Shown here one piece after another: positions 25,908 through 35,392 of a stretch of DNA of 64,000 bases. Under the pieces are notes generated by a model. That model did no database searches, had not been told where the DNA came from, and saw only the letters and a list, made by a program, of their open reading frames with translations. The position numbers were made by a program, and so were the translations under genes. The first letter of the stretch is position 1. The number at the start of each line of letters is the position of its first letter. The stretch comes from DASTPP01 sp035762175 (GTDB lineage Bacteria; Myxococcota_A; Polyangia; Polyangiales; Polyangiaceae), in the NCBI GenBank assembly GCA_035762175.1, contig DASTPP010000345.1, forward strand, positions 1-64,000, in the 5' to 3' direction.

Positions 25908-27032
25908 TCACCAAAGCGCCACCGCCCAGGCCACGCCGCCCCCGCGGGGCACCCCGAGCGGCACGAGCACCGAGGGCCGAGCCTTGGCGGCGCCGGCCCC
26001 CGCGGCCGGCCCCGGGCGCGACGCACCCGCGAGCGCCCAGCTCAGCGCCCCCGCGGCCGTCGCGCCGCCGCCCGCGACGAGGGCGGGCACGAGGTACGGG
26101 GCGTCGTCGGCGCCGTTCTGACCTCGGGCGAGATGGGCAGCGAAGAGGCCGAGCGAGGCCGCCGCGAGGCCGATGCCGATACCGCCGACGGCCCAGGGGG
26201 TGATCTGCGCAGAGCCCCCGGGCGGGCCGGGAGCGGCCTTCGGCGGGGGCGGCGCGGGCGTCGTCTCGCGCCGCGGGCGGGCGTCTGGCCACTCGAGTCG
26301 CACCGTCTGTAGGCCCTTGCCGTCGCCGGCTTCGGGCGCGACGAACGTCGCCTGCAAGGGCGCGTGCTGCGGGTGCGTCACGGCGAAGGTGTGCTCGCCC
26401 TTGACCACCCGAAGGGGGCCCCAGGTGGCGCGATCGCGGTTGAGCTGCGGCACCACGTAGCTCGGCAAGGGCGCGCCGTCGAAGGTGACCTCGGGCAAGG
26501 CCTCGGGGTCGACCGGGCGCACGACGAGGGCGACGTCGGTCAGGTGCGCCCTGACCTCGAGCAGCGCCTTCTGGCTCTCGGCGAAGACGTGCTTGTGGTC
26601 GGCGTCGGGGCGGTTGGCCGCGAGCGTCACGGCCCGGGCGAAGTCGCCTTCGGCCTGCACCCATTGCCCGAGCCGCGCCTGGCAGATGCCCCGGTAGTAG
26701 AACACCACCGCGGCCTCTTTTTGGGCCGCGACCTCGTCGAGCGCGGCGAGCGCGTCGCGAAAGCGCCCCGCCTCGAAGGCGTCGAGCGCCGCGCGATAGC
26801 GGGCACGCGCCTTGTCGCCCTCGGGCCTCGACGTGCCGCCGGCCGGGGGCGCGGCCCGGGCGTCGCGCGGCGCCGCCCCCGCGAGGCAAAGCACGCCCGC
26901 GACGACGACGCCGAGGCCCCCGCGGCCCGACGCGCTCGCGCCGGGGGCCCGCCGCCCCGCCGGCCCCCGGCGCGCTCGGCGGCGCGCCGCCGCCGCCCTT
27001 CGGTCGGTCGTCGAATCTGCTGGCCGGGCCAT
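25908..27032 (-). CDS. Exported TPR/PEGA-like protein
   Basis: 374 residues from ATG 27032, which follows gaggtc. An Arg-rich N-terminus precedes a signal segment (GLGVVVAGVLCLAGAAPRDARA). TPR-like helices at about 75-140 (RYRAALDAFEAGRFRDALAAL, YRGICQARLGQWVQAEGDF) are followed by a PEGA-like domain (LPEVTFDGAPLPSYVVPQLN, VVKGEHTFAVTHP). Two hydrophobic helices near the end resemble those in the PEGA-like protein at 22944, so the two may share a design. First gene of the minus-strand operon, 52 bp from the divergent kinase start. Confidence 0.75.
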   Translation of the reverse strand: MARPADSTTDRRAAAARRRARRGPAGRRAPGASASGRGGLGVVVAGVLCLAGAAPRDARAAPPAGGTSRPEGDKARARYRAALDAFEAGRFRDALAALDEVAAQKEAAVVFYYRGICQARLGQWVQAEGDFARAVTLAANRPDADHKHVFAESQKALLEVRAHLTDVALVVRPVDPEALPEVTFDGAPLPSYVVPQLNRDRATWGPLRVVKGEHTFAVTHPQHAPLQATFVAPEAGDGKGLQTVRLEWPDARPRRETTPAPPPPKAAPGPPGGSAQITPWAVGGIGIGLAAASLGLFAAHLARGQNGADDAPYLVPALVAGGGATAAGALSWALAGASRPGPAAGAGAAKARPSVLVPLGVPRGGGVAWAVALW

Positions 27033-27084
27033 GACCTCTGCATGTTTACTACGGGCCCGACACCGCCGCGAAGGGGGCGCCGCC

Positions 27085-29469
27085 ATGCCGCGCAAGCCGA
27101 CCAACTACGCCGGGCCGCTCTGGCCGCCGGGCACTGTCTTGCAGGGCCTGGGCCTACGCATCGTGCGCGTGATCGGGCGCGGGGGCATGGCGGTCGTCTA
27201 TGAAGTCGAACGCCTCGGCGCGGGCGAGCGCTACGCGCTCAAGGTGCTCTCGGCGCACCTCGCCGACCGCATCGACCTCATCGCCCGCTTTCTGCGCGAG
27301 GCCGACGCGCTGCGCGTGCTGACCACCGCGCCCAACGTCGTGCAACTTTACGACGCGGGGTTCTTCGAGAACAACCAGCCCTACCTCTTGCTCGAGCTCT
27401 TGCACGGGCGCACGCTGCGCGAGGTGCTCATGCAAGGGCGCCCGCCGATGGGGCTCGGCTGTTACTACGTGACGCAGCTGCTCTGGGGGCTCGCCCCGCT
27501 GCACCTGGCCAAGTGCGTTCACCGCGACGTCAAGCCCGAGAACTTCTTCATTCAAGACGACGGCTCGTGCAAGCTGCTCGACTTCGGCCTCATCAAGGTG
27601 GCGCTCGAGTCGCCCGTGCCGCCCGGCTTCATCACGGGCCCCGGGGGCGTGTTCGGCACGTCGTCTTATATGGCGCCCGAATACAACACGAGCCGGCTGC
27701 CCGACGCGCGCGCCGACATCTTCTCCGCCGGCGTGGTGCTCGTCGAGGTGCTCTTGGGCCGGCGCCCCCTCGCGCACCTGAGCGACGACGAGCTGCAGGC
27801 CCGCATCATGACGCGGGGCTTCCCCTCGATCGAAGAGGCGGGCGGCCACGACGTGCCCTTCGAGCTGCGCGCGATCGCGAACCGCGCGACGGCGAAGAGG
27901 CCGAGCGACCGCTACCCGACGGCGGTCGACTGCGCCTCCGACCTCGTCCGGGCCCTCCGCCACCTGCGTCTCCTGCCGCCGTGGGCGCTCTCCTCGGCGG
28001 CCTGGCGTCAGGCGCCGCCGCCCGCCGGCTCGCGCTCGGTCGGCGCGCCGCCGGCTGCCGCGGCGCCGCGCACGCCCCTGCCGAGCCTCGTGCCCATGTC
28101 GCAGCGGCGCACGCTCGACCTCGGCGGCGGGCTCCTCGTCCCCCTCTTGGCGCTCCCTTCCCCCGCCGGGTCGCCCGAGGGTGAGCCCGCCTCCAGCCCG
28201 GCGCCGCCGCCCGCTGACGCCCCGCCCTCGAGCCTGGCGCCGCCGCCCGCCGGCACCCCGCCTTCGAGCCTGGCGCCGACGCCCGCCGACGCCCCGCCCT
28301 CGAGCCCGGCGCCGCCCCTTGCCGGCGAGCCCACGTCGGCGGCCACGAGCTCGTCGCCCGTCGCCGCGCCCGGGGCGGCGCCCGAAGCCTCGTCGCCCGC
28401 GGAGGCGCCCGTCGCGGCGCCTGTGGGCTCGATGCCCGATGCGGCGTCGACGCCCGTCGCGGCGTCGGTCCCCGCCGCGGCGCCCGCACCCGCGATGCCC
28501 GCTTCGACCCCCGAGGCAGCGCCGTCGGGCGCGGCGCACCCGCCGCTTCACCTCGTGCGCACCTCGTTGACGCCCCCGCGCTGGCGCTCGCCGACGCCGC
28601 CCCGGCGCTCGCTCGTCAAAGCCCTCGTGCCTCGGCTCGAAGACTTCGTCGCGCGCCTGTTCGACCTGGTCACGCCCGTGCAAGCGGCCCGGCGGGCCGA
28701 GCGCGCGAAGCTCTACCGGCTCGAAGCGCGCAAGGCGCGTCAGGTCGGCGAGGCGGCGCCGAGCTCCCACCAGCCGGTCTCGTCGCCGGTGACCCCGCCC
28801 TCGCCCTCGGGCTTCGCGCGGTCGACCATCGTCGCCGTGGCCGTCAGCGCGCTCGGGTTGGGGGCGCTCTCGTTCTCTTTGCTTCGCGTGCAGAGGGCGC
28901 GCGTCCGAGGCGTCTCGGCCGCGCGCCAGGCCGAAGGCTTGCCGAGCGTCGACGCCGCCCAACCTCGGCCGAGCGCTCGAGCGTCGATCGCACCCAGCGC
29001 GCCGCCTGCCCCGGCGAGCGTGCCTGCGCCCTCGGCGTCCGGGGCCGCGCCGACGACGGCGCCGGGCGGCGCGGCGGCCGCGAGCGCCAGGGCGCCGAGC
29101 CTTCCGGGGGCGGCCAGCAATCGGCCGAAGCCCGCCGCGACGCCCTCGCAAGCGCCCCGCCCGGGTGAGGGGCGCGCGGCGGGGGCGGCCGAGAGGCCCG
29201 CCGCGAGCGCGCCGGGGGCCGTGTTCGCCCCGAAGCGGCGCCTCTCGCTGCCGAAGTTAGCGCTCTGCCGACCCGGGCAGGCCCCCGCGGGGCATGGGGG
29301 GTCGGTTTCGCGAAGGCCGTTGAGGCGGCGGCGTCGGCCCGGGGCGAGGGGGCCGCCCGTCGACGCCGCCAGGCGGCTCGTGCCGCCCGGATGCCGGCTC
29401 GTCCGGCGGGCGGGGCGGCTCGTCGGGGGGCGGGGGCGCGGGCCGAGCGCGGGTGCCAGCTTGCGCGCC
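27085..29469 (+). CDS. Membrane Ser/Thr protein kinase (PknB type), end uncertain
   Basis: Starts at ATG 27085. The kinase domain occupies about residues 20-290: GRGGMAVVYEVE loop, YALKVL (ATP Lys), HRDVKPENFF catalytic loop, DFGLIKV and SYMAPEYN. A Pro/Ser/Ala-rich linker of about 250 residues leads to one membrane segment (STIVAVAVSALGLGALSFSLL, about 575-595) and an Ala/Pro-rich exterior. The frame has no stop before the next start at 29470, so the end given is the latest position before that gene. A TAG in another frame at 29268-29270 would end it if there is an indel. It would phosphorylate Thr/Ser on cytoplasmic targets; the FHA protein opposite is a natural reader. Confidence 0.8.
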
Positions 29470-31524
29470 ATGACGATGCTTTCTCCCTCCTTCCGTCGCG
29501 CCCTGGCGCTGACGCTGAGCGTGGCGGCGCCGGCGATGGCGCGGCCGTCGGCGCCGGCGCAGTTCTGCGCGCGCTACCCTTCGGCCCCGGCCTGCGCCGG
29601 GGGGCAGGCCGCCTGCGGGCAGTGCCACTTCGACCCGCCCGCGCGCAACGAGTACGGGGCCGAGGTGGCGGCGGCGCTCGCGCCCGGGTCGCCGCGCCCG
29701 CTGCCCGACGACGTCTTCGCCGCGGGGCTGGCCGAGGCGCTGGCGGCCGTCGAGGGGCTCGACGCCGACGGCGACGGCGTCGCCAACGTCGCCGAGATCG
29801 AGGCCGGCTCGAGCCCCAGCGACCCGAGCAGCCGGCCCGCGGAGGGCTGCGACCCGGCCCTCGAGAGCGAGGGCTTTCGGCTCTGCGGGTACGACCTGCG
29901 GTACGCGTTCCGCAAGGTTCACCTCGACTTTTGTGGCCGCTCGGCCACCTTCGACGAGAACGAGTCGTTCGCGCGCGCCGCCGACCCGAAGGCCGAGCTG
30001 CACGCCGCCCTCGACCGCTGCCTGCGGGGCGAGGCGTGGCGCGGCAAAGATGGCGCCTTGTGGCGCCTCGCCCACCGCAAGATTCGGCCGAACCAGAGCA
30101 TCAAGAGCGGCGAGGGCGCGGGGCCGGTGCCGCTCGCCGACTACGACGACGACTACGCCTTCTACGTCTACAGCCAGATCGACGGCCACGACGCGCGCGA
30201 TCTGCTGGTCGGCACGTACTTCGTCGCCCGCGACCCGGGGCCGCCGACCACCTACGCCCCCTTCGACCGCGACGTCTTCAGCGACGCGCTCGCGCGCGGC
30301 GAGGACGTCGCGCAGCTGGTCGATCGCGACCGCCGCGCCGGCATGCTCACGCACCGGTGGTTCTTGATGACGTTCACCATGTTCACGCCCGTGCCCCGCA
30401 CCACGGCGGCGCAGGCGTACCGCGCCTACCTCGGCCTCGATCTCGCGCTGATGCAGGGCCTCTCGGCCGTGCCCGGCGAGCCCGCCGATCACGACCGCAA
30501 GGGGGTGGGCGCGCCCGCCTGCGCCACGTGCCACGCCACGCTCGACCCGCTGAGCTACCCCTTCTCGCGCTACGAGGGGCTCGACTCCGACGCCAAGAGC
30601 TTCGTCGACGTCTTCACCCAGTACCGGCCCGACCGCCTGGCGCGCTTCGTCGAGACCGACGGCCCGGGGGTCGTCGCGACGCCCGAGGCGGGCGTCCTCT
30701 TCGGCCAGCCCGTCGCCGACCTGGTCGAATGGGCGCGCGTGGCGGCCGAGAGCGACGAGTTCGCCCAGACGCTGGTGCGCGACCACTGGGAGCGCGCGCT
30801 CGGCGGGCCCCCCGGGCCGTCGGAGCAGGCCGCGTTCGCGCAACTCTGGCGGCGGCTGCGCACCGAGCACGGCTACCGCATCGACCCCATGCTGCACGAG
30901 CTCATCGACACGGAGGCTTACGGTGTTCCCTTACCTGCGTCTCTGGCGGGCTTCGCGCTGGTTGCTCCCCGGCCTCGCGGCCCTCGGCTGCGGCGAAGAC
31001 GCGGCGCGCCCGGGCGCGGCCCCGCCGCCCGCCGCCTCGGGGCCTACCGTCCGGCAAGGGCGGGTACGCTTCCGCGGCCCCGAGCGCTACGCCGCCGACC
31101 TCTCGGCGGCGCTCGAGGTGCCCGCCGACGCGCTCTGCCGCGAGTTCGGCCGCTACGACTGCGCGGTGGCGCACGCGGTCACGCTCGGGGGCATCGAGCC
31201 CTACCGGAGCAGCATCTACGAGCCCTCGGCCCCGCGCTCGGCCAGCGCGGCCGGGGCGAGCGAGCGGCTCGCCCTGTCGGCGTGCGAGGCGCGGGCGGGG
31301 CGCGACTTCGACGCCCCCGAGGCGGCCTTGATCTTCGGCCGGCTCGCCCGCGGCGACGCGGGCGAGGAGGCGCGGCGGGCCGTGGCGCGCGACCTGTACC
31401 GGCGGCTCGTGCGGCGCGAGGCGAGCCCCGCCGAAGTCGAGGCGCTGGCGTCCATCGCCCCCGGGCCCGAGGCCGGGCGCGACTACGCGGTCGGCGCCTG
31501 CCTGGCCCTCGCCACCTCCCTTGA
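29470..31524 (+). CDS. Exported diheme DUF1588-like protein; 3' third probably out of frame
   Basis: ATG 29470 begins a signal peptide (RRALALTLSVAAPAMA). CGQCH near residue 55 and CATCH near 355 are c-type heme sites; the second, with ATCHATLDPLSYPFSRYEG, matches DUF1588-type proteins of planctomycetes and myxobacteria. DADGDGVANVAEIEAG resembles a Ca-binding repeat. Coding character ends at about residue 490 (IDTEAYG); beyond it the open frame is Arg/Pro-rich and overlaps the next gene by 600 bases in another frame. The real stop is therefore unclear. With the lipoprotein and DUF1501 gene it forms a common triad, perhaps in periplasmic electron transfer. Confidence 0.7.
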   Translation: MTMLSPSFRRALALTLSVAAPAMARPSAPAQFCARYPSAPACAGGQAACGQCHFDPPARNEYGAEVAAALAPGSPRPLPDDVFAAGLAEALAAVEGLDADGDGVANVAEIEAGSSPSDPSSRPAEGCDPALESEGFRLCGYDLRYAFRKVHLDFCGRSATFDENESFARAADPKAELHAALDRCLRGEAWRGKDGALWRLAHRKIRPNQSIKSGEGAGPVPLADYDDDYAFYVYSQIDGHDARDLLVGTYFVARDPGPPTTYAPFDRDVFSDALARGEDVAQLVDRDRRAGMLTHRWFLMTFTMFTPVPRTTAAQAYRAYLGLDLALMQGLSAVPGEPADHDRKGVGAPACATCHATLDPLSYPFSRYEGLDSDAKSFVDVFTQYRPDRLARFVETDGPGVVATPEAGVLFGQPVADLVEWARVAAESDEFAQTLVRDHWERALGGPPGPSEQAAFAQLWRRLRTEHGYRIDPMLHELIDTEAYGVPLPASLAGFALVAPRPRGPRLRRRRGAPGRGPAARRLGAYRPARAGTLPRPRALRRRPLGGARGARRRALPRVRPLRLRGGARGHARGHRALPEQHLRALGPALGQRGRGERAARPVGVRGAGGARLRRPRGGLDLRPARPRRRGRGGAAGRGARPVPAARAARGEPRRSRGAGVHRPRARGRARLRGRRLPGPRHLP

Positions 31525-31540
31525 GGCCCTTTTCTACTGA
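30923..31540 (+). CDS. Lipoprotein, 205 residues
   Basis: GTG start at 30923. Signal with lipobox LAALGC (Cys23), then a short Pro/Ala spacer. The domain has VRFRGPERYAADLSAALEVPADALCREFGRYDC and IEPYRSSIYEP; the C-terminus holds DLYRRLVRREASPAEVEAL and YAVGACLALATSLEALFY. Four Cys might form disulphides. The last part (LATSLEALF) resembles the C-termini of DUF1588/DUF1585 proteins, which commonly end in a helix of this kind, so it may be a partner of the diheme protein before it. Ends 8 bases before the DUF1501 gene. Confidence 0.75.
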   Translation: MFPYLRLWRASRWLLPGLAALGCGEDAARPGAAPPPAASGPTVRQGRVRFRGPERYAADLSAALEVPADALCREFGRYDCAVAHAVTLGGIEPYRSSIYEPSAPRSASAAGASERLALSACEARAGRDFDAPEAALIFGRLARGDAGEEARRAVARDLYRRLVRREASPAEVEALASIAPGPEAGRDYAVGACLALATSLEALFY

Positions 31541-31548
31541 GACCGACC

Positions 31549-33069
31549 ATGCAATCACGACCCACGTTCTCCCGCCGTCGTCTGCTCGGCGCGGCCGCGG
31601 TCGCCGGCGCGGCCGCGCTCGGCGCCTCGACGCCTCGGCGCGCCCGCACCCAGGGCCGCGACGACCGGCGCTTTCTGATCGTTTTTGGCGCCTCGGGGGG
31701 CGCCTCGCTGCTCGACAGCGTGCTGGCCGTCCGGGCCTCCGAGTGCCCGACGCCCGACACGCTCAACGTGTTCCCCGACGACGCGGTGCAGTCGATCGAG
31801 GGCAGCCCCTTCCGCGCCGTCCGCTGGCGGGCGACCTCGGTCGGGGCCATACCTTACGGGTTCGAGGCCGACCAGCGGCCCTTCGTGGCCAAGCACGCGG
31901 CCGACCTGTTGGCGGTGACGTGCACCACGTCGAGCGTCAACCACGCGGTCGGCCAGCGGCGCGCGGTGACGGGCAACGAGGCCTTCCGCGGGCGCACGCT
32001 GCAAGAGCTGGTGGCCTTGACCCACGGCGCCGGCGCGCTCCTGCCCAACGTGCACCTGTCGACCGGCACGGGCTTCAACGAGCCGGGCACCGACGCGACG
32101 CTGCCGGCGGCCTGCTACGGCGAGATCGTGGCCAACCCCGTGCTGTGGCCGCTCACGCTGCACGGCTCGCGCGGCACCCCCGGGGCGGGCCGCGCCGGCG
32201 CCATCGCGGAGGCGCGCCGCGTGCGCGACGAGCGCCTCGACGAGCTGTCGCCCTTCGCGCGCCTGTTCCGGCAGAGCCCGGCGCTACGGGCGTGGCGCGA
32301 GCTGCGGGGCGAGCGTCTGCGCGCCTTCGAGCAGGGCGACTGGATCAGCCAGCTGACCTTCTTGCCCGACGCCGACGCCTCGCCCCTCGGGCGCTTCGGG
32401 CTGGCCTCGGCGCCCGAGGCCGAGCAGGTGCGGGCGGCCTTCCCGGGGTACGCGACCGACCCCCTCGACGCCCAGGCGGCGCTGGCCTTCTTGCTGCTGA
32501 AGAACCGCCTCTCGGCCGCCGTCACCTTGGGCACGTCGTTCGAGTTCGGCTACGACACGGCCGCCGCGCCGGGCGGCCTCGAGGGGGGCAACCTGCCGCC
32601 GGGCTCGGTCTTCAACCTGCCCATCGGCTTCGACTTTTCGCACGACGCCCACCGGGCGACGCAGGCGTTCATGTGGCAGCGCGCGCTGCGGGTCATCGAC
32701 CGGCTGATCGACCTGTTGCGCGGGGTCGCGTACGGCGACGGCGGCAGCCTGTGGGATCGCACCCTCATCTACGTCGCCACCGACTTCGGCCGCACGAAGA
32801 GCCGGCCCGCGGGGGCGGCCGAGTTCGGCTCCGGCCACGATCTGAACAACGGCGCCCTCGTGCTCTCGCCGCTCGTGCGCGGCGGCCGCGTGCTCGGCGG
32901 GGTCGACCCGGCGACCTGCCTCACGTACGGCTTCGACCTGCGCACCGGGGCCCCCGACCCGAACCGCCAGACGTCCGAGGCCGAGCTCTTCGCCGGCCTG
33001 CTCGGGGCGCTGGGCGTCGACCTGACCGGCAGCGGCTTGCCCGACGTGCCGGCCCTGCGCGGCGCCTGA
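31549..33069 (+). CDS. DUF1501 family protein with Tat signal
   Basis: 506 residues. The twin-arginine signal is SRRRLLGAAAVAGAAALG. The DUF1501 core follows: FLIVFGASGGASLLDS, TCTTSSVNHAVGQRRAVTG, and near the end LIYVATDFGRTKSR and GSGHDLNNGALVLSPLVRGGRVLGG. The family lies in the alkaline phosphatase/sulfatase superfamily but lacks an assigned reaction. Tat export implies folding, perhaps with a cofactor, before export. It forms the third gene of the cytochrome-lipoprotein-DUF1501 group; its TGA overlaps the ATG of the response regulator gene (TGATG). Confidence 0.85.
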   Translation: MQSRPTFSRRRLLGAAAVAGAAALGASTPRRARTQGRDDRRFLIVFGASGGASLLDSVLAVRASECPTPDTLNVFPDDAVQSIEGSPFRAVRWRATSVGAIPYGFEADQRPFVAKHAADLLAVTCTTSSVNHAVGQRRAVTGNEAFRGRTLQELVALTHGAGALLPNVHLSTGTGFNEPGTDATLPAACYGEIVANPVLWPLTLHGSRGTPGAGRAGAIAEARRVRDERLDELSPFARLFRQSPALRAWRELRGERLRAFEQGDWISQLTFLPDADASPLGRFGLASAPEAEQVRAAFPGYATDPLDAQAALAFLLLKNRLSAAVTLGTSFEFGYDTAAAPGGLEGGNLPPGSVFNLPIGFDFSHDAHRATQAFMWQRALRVIDRLIDLLRGVAYGDGGSLWDRTLIYVATDFGRTKSRPAGAAEFGSGHDLNNGALVLSPLVRGGRVLGGVDPATCLTYGFDLRTGAPDPNRQTSEAELFAGLLGALGVDLTGSGLPDVPALRGA

Positions 33070-33902
33070 TGGCGGCGCCGCCGCGGGCGCACGCCGCCGG
33101 CGCGCCCTCGCCGCGCCCCGAAGGGCCGTGGTACGGTGAGGGCGTGGGCCCGCTGCGCGCGCTGATCGTCGAAGACGAGGCCCCGGCTCGCAACTACCTC
33201 AGCGAGCTGCTCTTCGCCTCGCGCCGCGCCACGGTGGTGGGGGCGGTCGCGACCGCGCGCGAGGCCTCGCAGGTCGTCGCCGAAGCGCGCGACGAGCTCG
33301 ACGTCGTCTTCGTCGACGTGCGCCTGCTGGGCGACCGCGACGAGAGCGGCCTCGAGCTGGCCCGCGACCTGACCGCGCGCGGCCTGCGCTGCGTCTTCAC
33401 CACCGCCTCGCGCGAGTTCGCGGCCGCCGCCTTCGACCTCGGCGCGGCCGACTACTTGTTGAAGCCCTTCCACGAAGAGCGCCTCGAGCGGTGCCTCCAG
33501 CGCTTGCTGGCCACCCACGCCCCCGCGCCGCACCGCGAGCCGCCCCGGCTGGTCGCCCGCCGCCGCCGCGGCTGGGTCTTCCTGCGGGCCGACGACGTCT
33601 GGGCCTTCGAGGCGGCCGAGCGCCTCACCTTCGTGCACACCCCCCTCGGCCGCCACGACATGGACCTCTCGCTCACCGCGCTCGAGTCGGCCTTCGAGGG
33701 CCGGCTGCTGCGCCCCCACCGCAACTGGCTCGCCCACCTGCCGCACGTGCACGCCCTCGAGCGCGAGGGCGCCGAGGCGGCGCTGCTGCTCGGCCCCCCC
33801 GACGCGCGCGGGGCGCACCCGCTGCGCGTGCCGGTCGCGCGCGAGCGGCTCGCGGCGGTCAAAAGCGCGCTGCTCGGGGGCGCGCCGTGGCTGCGCCCGT
33901 GA
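33069..33902 (+). CDS. LytTR-family response regulator
   Basis: Two starts fit: ATG 33069, coupled to the upstream stop, and GTG 33144, preceded by ggtgagg and opening directly into LRALIVEDEAPARNYL. The second is more likely. Receiver domain: VEDE acidic pocket, VVFVDVRLLGD phospho-acceptor Asp, KPF conserved Lys. The C-terminal LytTR DNA-binding domain (about 165-270) has VFLRADDVWAFEAAERLTFVHT and RLLRPHRNWLAHLPHV. It would bind direct repeats in promoters after phosphorylation by the adjacent kinase. Confidence 0.9.
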   Translation: MAAPPRAHAAGAPSPRPEGPWYGEGVGPLRALIVEDEAPARNYLSELLFASRRATVVGAVATAREASQVVAEARDELDVVFVDVRLLGDRDESGLELARDLTARGLRCVFTTASREFAAAAFDLGAADYLLKPFHEERLERCLQRLLATHAPAPHREPPRLVARRRRGWVFLRADDVWAFEAAERLTFVHTPLGRHDMDLSLTALESAFEGRLLRPHRNWLAHLPHVHALEREGAEAALLLGPPDARGAHPLRVPVARERLAAVKSALLGGAPWLRP

Positions 33903-34954
33903 GCGCGCCGAGGCCGGCGCTCCGGGCCCCGCCGTCGTGGCTGGGCGCCGTGTTCCTGGCCGTCTTCATCGCGCTCAGCACCGTCAACTCGGCCGCCCTG
34001 TTGCCCTGGCACAGCGCGCTGCCCGACGCCCTGCGCTGGAGCGCCGTCCTCTTGATCGACATGGCGGCCCTGGGGGCCGTCGCGCGGTACGCCGGCTGGC
34101 GCGGCTGGTCGTTGCCCCGCGAGAGCGTGCTGGGCTTGGCCGTCAGCATGACCGTGTACACGATCAGCGGCCTCCTCGAGCATTCGATGGGCGACCCTTG
34201 GGTCGACGGCTACCTGGTCTATTTGCAACGCAACGGCATGCCGCCGCCGAACCTGACGCTCGCCTCCGTGACCAACGGCTTGCTGCTCGGCGCGGGCCTG
34301 TTCGCCCTCTGGATGCTCTTCTTCCGCCTGCCCACGCTGCACGCCGCGCTGCTCCGCGAGCAGGCGGAGGCCGAGCACTTGCGCCGCCAAGCCGACCTGG
34401 GCGAGCTGCACGCGCGCCTCGCGCCGCACTTCTTGCTGAACACGCTGCACGCCGCCTCGGGCCTCTTGCGCGACGACCCGAAGCAGGCCCGCCGCGTGCT
34501 GACGGCCCTCGGCGATCTGCTGGCCGACGCCCTCAACGAGCGCAGCCCGGTGGCCACGCTCGCGCAAGAGGTCGACTGGCTGCGCCGCTACGGATGGATC
34601 ATCGAAGCGCGCCACGGGGCGGCCGTGCGCCTCGAGTTCGAGCTGCCCGCCGCGGCGGCGCACGTCACGCTGCCGCGGGGCTTGCTGCAACCCCTGGTCG
34701 AGAACGCGATCCAACACGGCGTGCTGCGCGGCGGCGGCGGCCGGGTCAGGGTCGAGGTGCGGCCGCGCGAAACCGGCTGGGCCATTCGGGTCGATGACGA
34801 CGGCCCCGGCGCGATCGCCTTCGAGCGCGCCGGGGGCCAAGGCATCGCGCTGGTGCGCCGACGGCTCGCCCTCCACGACCCCGAGCACCGGCTCGTCTTG
34901 TCGTCTTCCTCCGCCGGCACGGTGGCCGAGATTCAACTCGCCCGGCCGCGTTGA
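33899..34954 (+). CDS. LytS/YehU-type sensor histidine kinase
   Basis: GTG 33899 overlaps the stop of the response regulator gene (GTGA). 351 residues. Four hydrophobic segments at about 15-135 form the sensor part. The His_kinase domain has LAPHFLLNTLHAASG with phospho-acceptor His177, followed by an HATPase_c domain with LVENAIQHGV (N box) and RVDDDGPG (G1 box), then GGQGIALVRRRL. A complete two-component pair with the LytTR regulator. The regulated genes are unknown; the DUF1501 group upstream is a candidate. Confidence 0.9.
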   Translation: MSAPRPALRAPPSWLGAVFLAVFIALSTVNSAALLPWHSALPDALRWSAVLLIDMAALGAVARYAGWRGWSLPRESVLGLAVSMTVYTISGLLEHSMGDPWVDGYLVYLQRNGMPPPNLTLASVTNGLLLGAGLFALWMLFFRLPTLHAALLREQAEAEHLRRQADLGELHARLAPHFLLNTLHAASGLLRDDPKQARRVLTALGDLLADALNERSPVATLAQEVDWLRRYGWIIEARHGAAVRLEFELPAAAAHVTLPRGLLQPLVENAIQHGVLRGGGGRVRVEVRPRETGWAIRVDDDGPGAIAFERAGGQGIALVRRRLALHDPEHRLVLSSSSAGTVAEIQLARPR

Positions 34955-34996
34955 AGGGCGCCTCGCCGGCACGCCGCCCGCCCCCTTCTCGGGCAT

Positions 34997-35353
34997 GGGC
35001 GCGCCGCGCCCGACAACCGCAGCGACGACGAGGGCCCCGAGCCCGAAGGGGTCGTGCTCGGCGCCGTCGCGGGCCGCACCTACGCCTTCGTCGGCCTCGA
35101 GCGCGCGGGCGGCATCATGATCTACGACGTGACCGCGCCGAGCGCCCCCGCGTTCGTCGACTACGTCAGCGCGCGCGACTTCGGCGTGGCCGACCACGAG
35201 GCGAGCGTGCTCGGCGACAGCGCCGTCGGCGATCTCGGCCCCGAAGGCCTGACCTTCATCGACGCCGCCCAGAGCCCGAACGGCGCCCCCCTGCTCGTCG
35301 TCGGCAACGAGGTGAGCGGCACGACCACGGTCTGGCAAGTCGTCGCCCGGTAG
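34997..35353 (+). pseudogene. C-terminal fragment of a choice-of-anchor I domain protein
   Basis: In frame, without a good start, this encodes DNRSDDEGPEPEGVVLG, AGRTYAFVGLERAGGIMIYDV, YVSARDFGV, DLGPEGLTFIDAAQSP and ISG-like VVGNEVSGTTTVWQV. That is the usual end of choice-of-anchor I (alkaline phosphatase-associated, beta-propeller) secreted proteins of 500 or more residues. Only about 115 residues remain, so the gene has lost its front, apparently when the two-component genes came to lie here. Confidence 0.75.
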
Positions 35354-35392
35354 GCCCGGCGGCCCCGGCGCGAAAGGCCGCGCGACGATCGC

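Noticed and set aside
30960..31524. C-terminal 190 residues of the diheme protein as a real domain
   Set aside because: The segment is Arg/Pro-rich and antiphase to a well-formed lipoprotein gene with a lipobox, so it is most likely out of frame.
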